This document shows, piece by piece, positions 56,415-64,000 of a stretch of 64,000 nucleotides of DNA. Numbering within the stretch: position 1 is the first letter of the stretch; each line of letters opens with the position of its first letter. This DNA is from Bacteroidales bacterium (GTDB taxonomy: Bacteria > Bacteroidota > Bacteroidia > Bacteroidales > Muribaculaceae), in the NCBI GenBank assembly GCA_015060975.1, contig SUXI01000006.1, positions 62,001-126,000 of the forward strand, in the 5' to 3' direction. The position numbers were made by a program, and so were the translations under genes. The notes under the pieces were generated by a model, which searched no databases, had not been told where the DNA came from, and worked only from the letters and a program-made list of their open reading frames with translations.

Positions 56415-57086
56415 TTATTTAGCCGAGACAATTTCTATTTTAATGTCGGTAGCATTGGCATGACGAATAAGTAAATCAGTAGTGAAATCAATCGTTTCTT
56501 GCACCGGCATTTCCTCTCCATAAATATTTATACACATTAATAAACGACGTGTTTCGAGCGTTAATTTCGTGCGTTCTTCATCACTTGTGGGAGTACCAAT
56601 TCCACCTATCCCATCACGATAAATAGGCAATGACGCTATGTTGAGTAATCCACGCCCTATAGCTTCAAACCGTTCCCCCTCTCGTCCGGCGCCCAATCGC
56701 AGTGTGTCACCACTGATTTTTTCGGCATCAAAACCTCCTATCGAGTAACCCGAACGCACCGACAACAAATTAATCAAGTCAATCAATGTTAACGTGCGAT
56801 AAAGTTCCATACCTTTTACCAAACGCCTACAAAGAGCTTCGCTCGATGACCGATAACGATTAGGCTCTTTCCCCAATGCCTTATATGCTTGACGAGTAGC
56901 TGCTATGCCCGGACGCTTATTTATCATAGGCATATCATAAGCCGCTCTGATTTTTTCGCTCTCGGCAAGCAACTCTTGCCACAAAGCATCAGAAGTCAGG
57001 TTATTTTCAACCGTTGCTTCAACCTTAATTACTTTGAATTGAGGCGCAACTGACAATATTTCAGAATCGAACAGAATTTTCATCAT
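56415..57086 (-). CDS. B3/B4 domain protein (PheRS beta-like tRNA-binding domain)
   Basis: 223 aa. The sequence AAYDMPMINKRPGIAATRQA, KALGKEPNRYRSSSEALCRR and NLLSVRSGYSIGGFDAEKI is that of the B3/B4 domain, which in phenylalanyl-tRNA synthetase beta takes part in editing of mischarged tRNA. Free-standing versions are thought to act as editing or tRNA-binding factors. It is cotranscribed with a YrdC-family gene, giving a small tRNA-quality module (inference). The start could be either of the two adjacent ATGs. Confidence 0.88.
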   Translation of the reverse strand: MMKILFDSEILSVAPQFKVIKVEATVENNLTSDALWQELLAESEKIRAAYDMPMINKRPGIAATRQAYKALGKEPNRYRSSSEALCRRLVKGMELYRTLTLIDLINLLSVRSGYSIGGFDAEKISGDTLRLGAGREGERFEAIGRGLLNIASLPIYRDGIGGIGTPTSDEERTKLTLETRRLLMCINIYGEEMPVQETIDFTTDLLIRHANATDIKIEIVSAK

Positions 57087-57103
57087 TAAAAATTATCCAT
57101 ATA

Positions 57104-57136
57104 CAAAAGTAATAAAATACTCTTTATCAAGCAAAA
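57104..57136 (-). promoter_or_regulatory. Promoter of the B3/B4-Sua5 operon
   Basis: Minus strand TTTG (57136-57133), 21-base spacer, TACTTTTG (57111-57104), full consensus. Its upstream edge touches a hairpin (57136-57164). Confidence 0.7.
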
Positions 57137-57164
57137 AAGAGATGTCATCACGACATCTCTTTTC
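57136..57164. terminator. Bidirectional terminator-like hairpin between divergent genes
   Basis: AAAAGAGATGTC (57136-57147) pairs perfectly with GACATCTCTTTT (57153-57164), 5-base loop. It resembles an intrinsic terminator, yet the flanking genes diverge and need none. The remaining spacer (57165-57425) holds only a 28-codon ATG frame (57193-57279) of doubtful coding value; nothing else is recognised. Confidence 0.6.
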
Positions 57165-57425
57165 CTTTAAACCTTTATCTTAATCTAATACTATGAAAAA
57201 CACACGTACAAATGTATGCATTTTTCTTATATACTGCATTATTTATCGCCAAAATAATTCACAATTTAAGATTTTTTAATAAAAATCACTTTTTATTTCA
57301 CTATAAATGATTGTTTTTATTTATAATCCATAGATTAGTTTGCATTATAATTCCATTTAAAAGCATATCAGAACAAAAATAACGACATCTTGAACAAATA
57401 TTTAGCATCTTAAAATGAGATATTT

Positions 57426-57457
57426 TTGGCAGTTAGTCAATAAATTCGTAACTTTGC
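57426..57457 (+). promoter_or_regulatory. Promoter of nifJ
   Basis: TTTG (57426-57429), 20-base spacer, TAACTTTG (57450-57457): a full consensus match, with a leader of about 70 bases before the ATG at 57533. Confidence 0.8.
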
Positions 57458-57532
57458 AAGTCTTAAAATTAATAATGTATATTAATATAAGAAATATCAT
57501 TATAATTCCTACTATAAATAGATTACAAAATT

Positions 57533-60500
57533 ATGAGTAAAGAAAAGAAATTCTTGACCTGTGATGGTAATCAAGCTGCAGCACATATCTCGTATATGTT
57601 CTCAGAAGTAGCAGCAATCTACCCCATCACACCATCATCAACAATGGCTGAATATGTTGATGAATGGGCAGCAGCAGGACGTAAAAACATCTTTGGAGAA
57701 ACCGTCCTTGTACAGGAAATGCAATCAGAAGGTGGTGCAGCAGGTGCTGTTCACGGCTCACTCCAAGCAGGAGCCTTGACTACAACCTACACTGCATCTC
57801 AAGGTCTTCTCCTTATGATTCCTAATATGTATAAGATTGCGGGTGAGTTGCTCCCATGCGTGTTCCACGTATCGGCTCGTACTCTCGCATCTCACGCATT
57901 GAGTATCTTTGGTGATCACCAAGATGTAATGTCAGTGCGTCAAACAGGTTTTGCAATGCTTGCCGAAGGTTCTGTACAAGAAGTTATGGACCTTGCCGGT
58001 GTTGCTCACCTTGCAACTATCAAATCACGCGTTCCTTTCGTGAACTTCTTTGATGGGTTCCGCACTTCTCACGAAATCCAAAAAATCGAAATGCTCGAAA
58101 ACGAAGACCTTGCTCCACTTTTGGACCAAGAAGCACTTGCTGACTTCCGTGCTCGCGCATTAAATCCAGAAGCACCTGTAGCTCGTGGTATGGCTGAAAA
58201 CGGCGACGTATTCTTCCAACACCGTGAATCATGTAACAAATACTACGATGCAGTTCCTGAAATCGTAGAAGAATACATGAACAAAATTTCAGAAATCACA
58301 GGTCGCAAATATGGTTTGTTTAACTACTATGGTGCTGAAGACGCTGAACGCGTAATCATCGCTATGGGTTCGGTCACTGAAGCGGCTAAAGAGGCTATCG
58401 ACCACATGGTGGCTAACGGCGAAAAAGTGGGTCTTGTTTCTGTTCACTTGTATCGTCCATTCTCTGCCAAACACTTCCTTGCTGCAGTTCCTAAAACGGC
58501 TAAACGCATCGCTGTGCTCGACCGCACAAAAGAACCCGGTGCAGTGGGCGAACCATTGTTCCTTGATGTAAAACAATGCTTCTATGGCAAAGAAAATGCG
58601 CCTGTTATCGTAGGTGGCCGTTATGGTCTTGCTTCAAAGGACACTACTCCTGCTCAAATCATCTCTGTATTTGAAAATCTTGCTCTTCCCGAACCAAAAG
58701 ATCAATTCACAGTAGGTATCATCGATGACGTTACATTTACTTCACTTCCTCCAAAAGAAGAAATCGCTCTTGGTGGTGAAGGTACTTTCGAAGCAAAATT
58801 CTTCGGTCTTGGTGCTGACGGTACAGTAGGTGCTAACAAAAACTCAGTAAAAATCATCGGTGACAACACCAATAAATATTGTCAAGCATATTTCGCTTAC
58901 GACTCTAAAAAATCAGGTGGTTTCACATGTTCACACCTTCGTTTCGGTGACGATCCTATCCGTTCAACTTATTTGGTAACTACCCCTAACTTCGTTGCTT
59001 GCCACGTTCAAGCCTACCTCAACATGTATGATGTGACTCGTGGTCTTCGCAATGGTGGTACTTTCTTGTTGAACACAATCTGGGAAGGCGAAGAACTTGC
59101 TAAAAACCTCCCTAACAAAGTAAAACGCTACTTTGCACAAAACAACATCACTGTTTACTATATCAACGCAACAAAGATTGCTCGCGAAATCGGTCTTGGT
59201 AACCGCACCAACACTATCCTTCAAAGTGCGTTCTTCCGCATCACTGAAGTAATCCCTGTTGACCTTGCTGTAGAACAAATGAAGAAATTCATCGTTAAGA
59301 GTTACGGCAAGAAAGGTCAAGACATCGTTGACAAAAACTACGCTGCAGTTGACCGTGGTAACGAATACAAAACTCTCGCTGTTGATCCTGCTTGGGCTAA
59401 CCTTGCTGATGATGAAGTTGCTGCAAACAACGATCCAGCATTCATCAACGAAGTGGTTCGTCCTATCAACGCTCAAGATGGTGACCTTTTGAAAGTATCT
59501 GCATTCAAAGGTATCGAAGATGGTACTTGGGCTCAAGGTACAGCAAAATATGAAAAACGTGGTGTGGCAGCATTCGTTCCTGAATGGATTTCAGAAAACT
59601 GTATCCAATGTAACAAGTGTGCTTACGTTTGTCCTCACGCTGCTATTCGTCCATTCGTTCTTGACGCTGACGAAATGGCTTCAGCTACAACCACCAACGC
59701 TATCCCCGCTATCGGTAAACAATTCACAGGTATGCAATTCATTCAAGCTGTTGACGTGCTCGACTGTCTTGGTTGCGGCAACTGTGTTGATGTATGTCCC
59801 GGCAAGAAGGGCGTGAAAGCTCTCGAAATGAAGCCTCTTGAATCTCAACTCGAAGTTCAAAAGACTTGGGAATACTGCGTAGAAAAAGTTGAATCAAAAC
59901 AAGACCTCGTTGACGTTAAAGCTAACGTTAAGAATAGCCAATTCGCAACTCCATTGTTTGAGTTCTCAGGCGCTTGCTCAGGTTGTGGTGAAACTCCTTA
60001 TGTGAAACTTATCACTCAACTTTATGGTGACCACGAAATGGTGGCTAACGCTACAGGTTGTTCTTCAATCTACTCTGGTTCTGTACCTTCAACTCCTTAT
60101 ACTACTAACAAACGTGGTCATGGTCCTGCTTGGGCTAACTCACTTTTCGAAGACTTCTGTGAATTTGGCCTTGGTATGACTATCGCTAACGAAAAGATGC
60201 GTGCTCGTCTTGAAGGATATATGAACGACGCTCTTAACTGTCCAAAATGTGGCGAAGAAATCAAAGCTCTCGCTGCTGAATGGCTCGAAAACAAAGAAGA
60301 TGCTGCTAAGACTCGCGAAATCGCCGACAAACTCGTTCCTGCTTGCGAAGCTTGCGGTTGCGACACTTGCAAAAACATTCTTTCTGTAAAACAATATATC
60401 GTGAAACGTTCACAATGGATTATCGGTGGTGACGGTGCTTCTTACGACATCGGCTTCGGCGGTCTTGACCATGTGCTCGCGTCAGGTAAGAATGTAAATA

Positions 60501-61084
60501 TTCTTGTTCTCGATACTGAGGTTTACTCTAATACAGGTGGTCAAGCTTCTAAAGCTACTCCTATCGGTGCTATCGCTAAGTTTGCTGCTGCTGGTAAACG
60601 CGTACGCAAAAAAGACCTCGGTCTCATCGCTTCAACTTATGGCTATGTTTACGCTGCTCAAATCGCTATGGGTGCTGACCAAGCTCAAACACTCAAAGCA
60701 ATCCGCGAAGCAGAAGCATACGACGGACCATCTATCATCATTGCATACGCTCCTTGTATCAACCATGGTCTAAAAGCCGGTATGGGTAAAGCTCAACAAG
60801 AAGAAGCTAACGCAGTGGCTTGCGGTTACTGGCACCTCTGGCGCTACAACCCAGCTCTCGAAGCTGAAGGTAAAAACCCATTCACTCTCGATAGCAAAGA
60901 GCCTAATTGGGACGACTTTGAAGGCTTCCTCAAAGGTGAAGTACGTTACGCATCAGTTATGAAGCAATATCCCGAAGAAGCTGCCGAACTATTCGCTGCT
61001 GCTAAGGAAAATGCTCAATGGCGTTACAACAACTACCGCCGCCTTGCTCAACAACAATGGGGCGTAGATCCTGAAAGCAAGTAA
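57533..61084 (+). CDS. nifJ: Pyruvate:ferredoxin (flavodoxin) oxidoreductase
   Basis: 1183 aa, full-length single-chain enzyme. N-terminal pyrimidine-binding domain (AIYPITPSSTMAEYVDEW), gamma domain (TVGANKNSVKII), two [4Fe-4S] ferredoxin motifs CIQCNKCAYVCP (Cys about 690-700) and CLGCGNCVDVCPG (about 745-755), the proximal cluster CSGCGETPY (815, 818) and the TPP site GDGASYDIGFGGLDHVLASG near 965. It oxidises pyruvate to acetyl-CoA and CO2, reducing ferredoxin. Codon use is strongly GCT/GGT/CTT-rich and unlike neighbouring genes, as expected for a very highly expressed gene. Own promoter and terminator, so monocistronic. Confidence 0.98.
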   Translation: MSKEKKFLTCDGNQAAAHISYMFSEVAAIYPITPSSTMAEYVDEWAAAGRKNIFGETVLVQEMQSEGGAAGAVHGSLQAGALTTTYTASQGLLLMIPNMYKIAGELLPCVFHVSARTLASHALSIFGDHQDVMSVRQTGFAMLAEGSVQEVMDLAGVAHLATIKSRVPFVNFFDGFRTSHEIQKIEMLENEDLAPLLDQEALADFRARALNPEAPVARGMAENGDVFFQHRESCNKYYDAVPEIVEEYMNKISEITGRKYGLFNYYGAEDAERVIIAMGSVTEAAKEAIDHMVANGEKVGLVSVHLYRPFSAKHFLAAVPKTAKRIAVLDRTKEPGAVGEPLFLDVKQCFYGKENAPVIVGGRYGLASKDTTPAQIISVFENLALPEPKDQFTVGIIDDVTFTSLPPKEEIALGGEGTFEAKFFGLGADGTVGANKNSVKIIGDNTNKYCQAYFAYDSKKSGGFTCSHLRFGDDPIRSTYLVTTPNFVACHVQAYLNMYDVTRGLRNGGTFLLNTIWEGEELAKNLPNKVKRYFAQNNITVYYINATKIAREIGLGNRTNTILQSAFFRITEVIPVDLAVEQMKKFIVKSYGKKGQDIVDKNYAAVDRGNEYKTLAVDPAWANLADDEVAANNDPAFINEVVRPINAQDGDLLKVSAFKGIEDGTWAQGTAKYEKRGVAAFVPEWISENCIQCNKCAYVCPHAAIRPFVLDADEMASATTTNAIPAIGKQFTGMQFIQAVDVLDCLGCGNCVDVCPGKKGVKALEMKPLESQLEVQKTWEYCVEKVESKQDLVDVKANVKNSQFATPLFEFSGACSGCGETPYVKLITQLYGDHEMVANATGCSSIYSGSVPSTPYTTNKRGHGPAWANSLFEDFCEFGLGMTIANEKMRARLEGYMNDALNCPKCGEEIKALAAEWLENKEDAAKTREIADKLVPACEACGCDTCKNILSVKQYIVKRSQWIIGGDGASYDIGFGGLDHVLASGKNVNILVLDTEVYSNTGGQASKATPIGAIAKFAAAGKRVRKKDLGLIASTYGYVYAAQIAMGADQAQTLKAIREAEAYDGPSIIIAYAPCINHGLKAGMGKAQQEEANAVACGYWHLWRYNPALEAEGKNPFTLDSKEPNWDDFEGFLKGEVRYASVMKQYPEEAAELFAAAKENAQWRYNNYRRLAQQQWGVDPESK

Positions 61085-61104
61085 TCAACAACTTGTAATA
61101 TAAG

Positions 61105-61137
61105 AAGCATCCTCGGGTCAATGACTCGAGGATGCTT
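61105..61137 (+). terminator. Terminator of nifJ
   Basis: A 15-bp stem (61105-61119 with 61123-61137; AAGCATCCTCG core with CGAGGATGCTT, one G-U pair) with a 3-base loop, then GTTTTTTAT. A textbook intrinsic terminator. Confidence 0.95.
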
Positions 61138-61265
61138 GTTTTTTATATCGTTTATCCAATAATAGATTCACACTGCAAAAGCGACCCGATCCGAGTCATT
61201 AGCACATAACATAATCTTTTATATATTGAAAAAAATTGTTTTACTCAAAAAAGGTAATGATACAA

Positions 61266-61303
61266 AAAAATAAGCACGATCCCAAAGAACCGCGCTTATT
61301 TTT
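61266..61303 (-). terminator. Terminator downstream of susF
   Basis: AAAAATAAGC (61266-61275) pairs with GCTTATTTTT (61294-61303). On the minus strand the 3' arm ends in a T-rich run. It lies 24 bases after the susF stop. Confidence 0.7.
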
Positions 61304-61327
61304 ATTTAATGCTATATTATTTCGATA

Positions 61328-62677
61328 TTATTCGAGATAGCAAGCGTATGGCACTACCGAAAGGTCGAGTGTGATAGTATATGTACCTGCAGCAGGAGCT
61401 TTAAGGTTAGCACCATCAGGAACAAGATTGTATTCATCAACACCACCAAGGTTGATAGCCCAGTCGTCGTTGCAACGGAACTTATATTCATCACCTTCGT
61501 TAAGTGTGATTGTTCCTACCCAGAATAGACCATCTTCTGAAGTTAGAGGTTCAGATTGAGCCCAACCGTTGAAAGAACCGATTACACCGATGGTGTTAAT
61601 CTTAGTAGCACTCCAAGTCAAAGCAGCGATGTCAACTTTACACCAATATAAACCGGCTTCAGCTACTGTGAGGTTACCTGCACCACCATCGGTAGAAAGT
61701 TTGCCTTCTTCACCGGCATCACCATAGTTAGTATGATTCCAGTCGGCAGCAGAAGTAAACTTGAAACCACTTGGAGAAAGGTTAGCGAAGCCCATGTATT
61801 CAGTATAGTTGTTAGTGAACAACATTTGTGAACCGCCATGGTTCCAACCATTAGCATCACCAGGAGTCCAAAGGTTTTCAACAGCCGATGCAAATTCATA
61901 AGTCAAAGTTTCCATATTAACTGAGAGCAACCATGTACCGACAGGCATAACACCACCCCAACCCTCACCGGCAGCTAAAGTACCGACAGTTTCAGCATCG
62001 CCGGCAGTAGGAACATAAGTGAGTTGGGCACCTTTAACAGCCCATTCTTGAACTTCGGCTACATCTACCTTCACAGTAAATACCGGATTGTCATAAACAT
62101 CACCGGTGTGATTCATTGCGATAGTTTCACCACCATTGATAACAAGGCTATAAGAATCTTCGATAGTTACAGCAGCAGGAAATGGAGTAACAGATACTTT
62201 GTGAGCACCATAGTAAAGGTTTGGATTACCGATGCGCACTGAAGATGTACCATTAACTATGTATGCAGCAAAACGCACATATGCATCTTGAGTTTTAGGA
62301 TTTTTACCAAGCACTTTGAGGTGAGCAACTTGCCAATCGGCAGGGTCAACACACACTTGGTTGTTTACTACTTCAGTAGCAACTTCCTGAACAGCGGCGA
62401 AATCTTCGGTTTTTGACAATTGCATCACAAAAGCCAAATCACCTACTGCAGGAAGATCTTGAGCCTCAATAATATTGAGAACCACAGCTTGTTGTTCTGC
62501 ATCAGCAAGCGCTTTAAGGTCAAATGAAGAAACACTGTCAACAGGGGCAACAGTAATGCCTTCAGCCGACATAATTGGCTCTTGTGGATTGCTTTGAGGA
62601 ATTGCATCCGACTCGTCCTCACAAGCCGTGAAACCAAGCGCAAGAGCCGCCAATAACATTATGCTAAATTTTTTCAT
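61328..62677 (-). CDS. susF: SusF/SusE-family starch-binding lipoprotein
   Basis: 449 aa. Lipobox GFTAC (Cys19) followed by acidic EDESD, the surface-export pattern of Bacteroidota lipoproteins. An N-terminal SusE/F-type beta domain (about 30-160) is followed by carbohydrate-binding beta-sandwich modules: one with NLWTPGDANGWNHGGSQ and a last with IGVIGSFNGWAQSEPLTSED, whose Trp residues would stack on sugar. SusF binds starch at the cell surface and is not an enzyme. It follows susE by 86 bases containing a hairpin. Assignment as SusF rather than a second SusE is by position and architecture. Confidence 0.85.
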   Translation of the reverse strand: MKKFSIMLLAALALGFTACEDESDAIPQSNPQEPIMSAEGITVAPVDSVSSFDLKALADAEQQAVVLNIIEAQDLPAVGDLAFVMQLSKTEDFAAVQEVATEVVNNQVCVDPADWQVAHLKVLGKNPKTQDAYVRFAAYIVNGTSSVRIGNPNLYYGAHKVSVTPFPAAVTIEDSYSLVINGGETIAMNHTGDVYDNPVFTVKVDVAEVQEWAVKGAQLTYVPTAGDAETVGTLAAGEGWGGVMPVGTWLLSVNMETLTYEFASAVENLWTPGDANGWNHGGSQMLFTNNYTEYMGFANLSPSGFKFTSAADWNHTNYGDAGEEGKLSTDGGAGNLTVAEAGLYWCKVDIAALTWSATKINTIGVIGSFNGWAQSEPLTSEDGLFWVGTITLNEGDEYKFRCNDDWAINLGGVDEYNLVPDGANLKAPAAGTYTITLDLSVVPYACYLE

Positions 62678-62702
62678 ATTGTTTATTTCTCTTGATTTTA
62701 AC

Positions 62703-62748
62703 TTGCCGAAGATTGGGCGGAAAGAAAACTCCGCCCTTTTCTCGGCAA
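62703..62748 (-). other. GC-rich intercistronic hairpin between susE and susF
   Basis: Inner stem GGGCGGA (62715-62721) with TCCGCCC (62730-62736), outer stem TTGCCGA (62703-62709) with TCGGCAA (62742-62748). No T-run follows on the minus strand, so it may protect or partly terminate the susE message and set the susE:susF ratio. Confidence 0.6.
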
Positions 62749-62763
62749 ATTATTGATTTATCA

Positions 62764-63996
62764 TTATTTTTGAGTAAAAGTCACTTGGAAGTTATTCATG
62801 TCAACCTTAACTTCAACTTTGCCACCGGCCCAATCAGGACAGTTCCAGCTACCTTTACCATCGGTTGCAGAACCTGTGTAAACACCATCTGTCAAAGTGA
62901 TATCGATAGGAGCATCTTCGGCTTGTGAACCAAATGAGTCAGCATCCCAACCTGAAAGAGTTTTGTAGAAACGGAACATGAATTCACCTGCGTTAACATC
63001 GAATGTGCCGGTATAAACGCCGTTACCTTCGATATCAAATAGCTTCCAAGCTTCATAGTGAGTGGCATTATCAGCCGATGGAGCAGTCCAACCCGAAGGC
63101 GCACCTACAAGATAGATAAATGGGCTGTTGCTTGTATCAACGCCACCGGCTTCAACAATCACGCTCATATTATTCATATTAACAGTAATCTTCATTGAAC
63201 CGCCTTGCCAATCGGGGAAATTGAAAGAGCCTTTACCTTTCACGATAGGACCATTGTAAATACCACCGTCAAGAGCGCAATCGATAGGACTGTCATCAGC
63301 TTGAGAACCGTATGAATCAGCATCCCAACCTGTCAATGCAGTATAGAAACGGAACATTGCTTGACCGGCAGGTATATCGAAGATACCGGTATAAACCTTG
63401 CTACCGATAGCATTAGCGCTTTCAAACAAACGGAAATCAGCATAGTGACCAGCAGCACCGGCATCAGGACCGGTCCAACCAGTAAATGCACCAACAACAT
63501 AGATGAAACCTGGAGATTGAATAGCGCAATATTCTTTAACTTGGTCGATCTTAACCACGTTAGAGATGATATCACTACCTTCGATACCATTAATTTTAGC
63601 ACTTACACGGAAGTAAACTGCACGGGCAGGTTCATCGGTATAATCATCTTCGCTTGTAATACCACGAAGTTTACAAATAGCTTCAGCAATTTCACTACCC
63701 GGAATTTGCGCATAACATTTTTTGTATTCCGAAGTGAGTTCCATGTTTTCAGAGAAATCCTCAAGAAGAGAAACTGATACTTTATATACTGCAGGCGCAG
63801 CATAGCCATAGTTGGGTTGAGACCAAGAGAGGTCTATTGTACCATCTTCAGTAAGTTCATAATACTGAGCGGCAAGAGCCGGAGTGTTGAGAGTGAACTT
63901 CGTTGGGTTGTTATATTGTGGTTCGGTATCTTCCTTACAGCTATTAAATGTAAGAACGGCTACCAAGCACGCAAAAAGAATTGATATTTTTTTCAT
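62764..63996 (-). CDS. susE: SusE-family starch-binding lipoprotein with duplicated binding module
   Basis: 410 aa. Lipobox FNSC (Cys20) followed by KEDTE, an export signal for surface lipoproteins. N-terminal SusE domain about 25-155 (TLNTPALAAQYYELTEDGTI). Two tandem homologous modules follow (164-283 and 293-409), sharing FIYVVGAFTGW or FIYLVGAPSGW, FRFYTALTGWDADSYGSQ-like and PDW(Q/A)GG blocks with conserved Trp residues. It binds starch or related glucans outside the cell. It is upstream of susF; susD and susC are expected beyond the right edge. Confidence 0.88.
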   Translation of the reverse strand: MKKISILFACLVAVLTFNSCKEDTEPQYNNPTKFTLNTPALAAQYYELTEDGTIDLSWSQPNYGYAAPAVYKVSVSLLEDFSENMELTSEYKKCYAQIPGSEIAEAICKLRGITSEDDYTDEPARAVYFRVSAKINGIEGSDIISNVVKIDQVKEYCAIQSPGFIYVVGAFTGWTGPDAGAAGHYADFRLFESANAIGSKVYTGIFDIPAGQAMFRFYTALTGWDADSYGSQADDSPIDCALDGGIYNGPIVKGKGSFNFPDWQGGSMKITVNMNNMSVIVEAGGVDTSNSPFIYLVGAPSGWTAPSADNATHYEAWKLFDIEGNGVYTGTFDVNAGEFMFRFYKTLSGWDADSFGSQAEDAPIDITLTDGVYTGSATDGKGSWNCPDWAGGKVEVKVDMNNFQVTFTQK

Positions 63997-64000
63997 TTTA

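Noticed and set aside
57193-57279. 28-codon frame starting ATGAAAAACACACGT upstream of nifJ
   Set aside because: AT-rich, no recognised similarity, and no promoter directly upstream; kept only as a remark on the orphan hairpin.
58964-59536. 190-codon minus-strand frame inside nifJ
   Set aside because: Long antisense frame caused by the strong codon bias of nifJ.

Overview
This 64 kb window is chromosomal DNA of an anaerobic Bacteroidales bacterium. A gut Muribaculaceae-like organism is the best guess, inferred from gene content and not from any marker-gene comparison. The evidence is: AT-rich spacers, no Shine-Dalgarno sites, many promoters of the Bacteroidota form TTTG-N19-21-TAnnTTTG, surface lipoproteins with acidic residues after the lipobox cysteine, SusE/SusF starch-binding lipoproteins, a T9SS-like C-terminal tail, a Rho with a long charged insertion, and oxygen-sensitive 2-oxoacid:ferredoxin oxidoreductases.

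Layout. 1-1.24 kb: end of a 2-oxoacid:ferredoxin oxidoreductase operon. 1.3-5.9 kb: a GH13 amylase lipoprotein and a large secreted BIG2/leucine-rich-repeat protein, both leftward, separated by a repeat-bearing spacer. 5.9-6.5 kb: a structured spacer with a 13-bp inverted repeat around a promoter, a candidate invertible promoter. 6.5-12.4 kb: dut, a TPR protein, a DUF4292-like lipoprotein, an EnvC-like factor and a flippase. 12.4-15.4 kb: dgt, greA, a HIT protein and a stand-alone sorting-tail-like peptide. 15.5-19.1 kb: rho with two downstream genes. 19.4-26 kb: a leftward operon of lipid kinase, DEAD-box-type helicase, and a FecBCD-type uptake system with a POT-like transporter inside it. 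26.3-31 kb: a glycogen operon (debranching enzyme, GT4 synthase, GH57). 31.2-33 kb: two small envelope proteins and an AraC regulator. 33.1-38.6 kb: cvpA-sufBCDS. 38.8-43.9 kb: a SusD-like fusion lipoprotein and a TonB-dependent receptor-like barrel. 43.9-50 kb: asparaginase, metG, a thioesterase, dnaX and a DUF308 protein. 50.2-53.5 kb: beta-helix lipoprotein, mtnN, luxS and an AlbA_2-domain protein. 53.6-55.8 kb: glf and a probable galactofuranosyltransferase. 55.8-57.1 kb: a Sua5/YciO protein and a B3/B4 protein. 57.5-61.1 kb: nifJ. 61.3-64 kb: susF and susE, whose operon probably continues beyond the right edge with susD and susC.

Together the genes suggest a saccharolytic anaerobe. Starch is bound (SusE/F) and cut (GH13) at the surface, stored and mobilised as glycogen, and pyruvate and other 2-oxoacids are oxidised with ferredoxin as acceptor. 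The Suf system supplies the Fe-S clusters these enzymes need. The most notable non-coding signal is the 6020-6190 inverted repeat, which could switch a promoter between the surface-protein gene and dut. No rRNA, tRNA, CRISPR array, prophage or intact insertion sequence was recognised.
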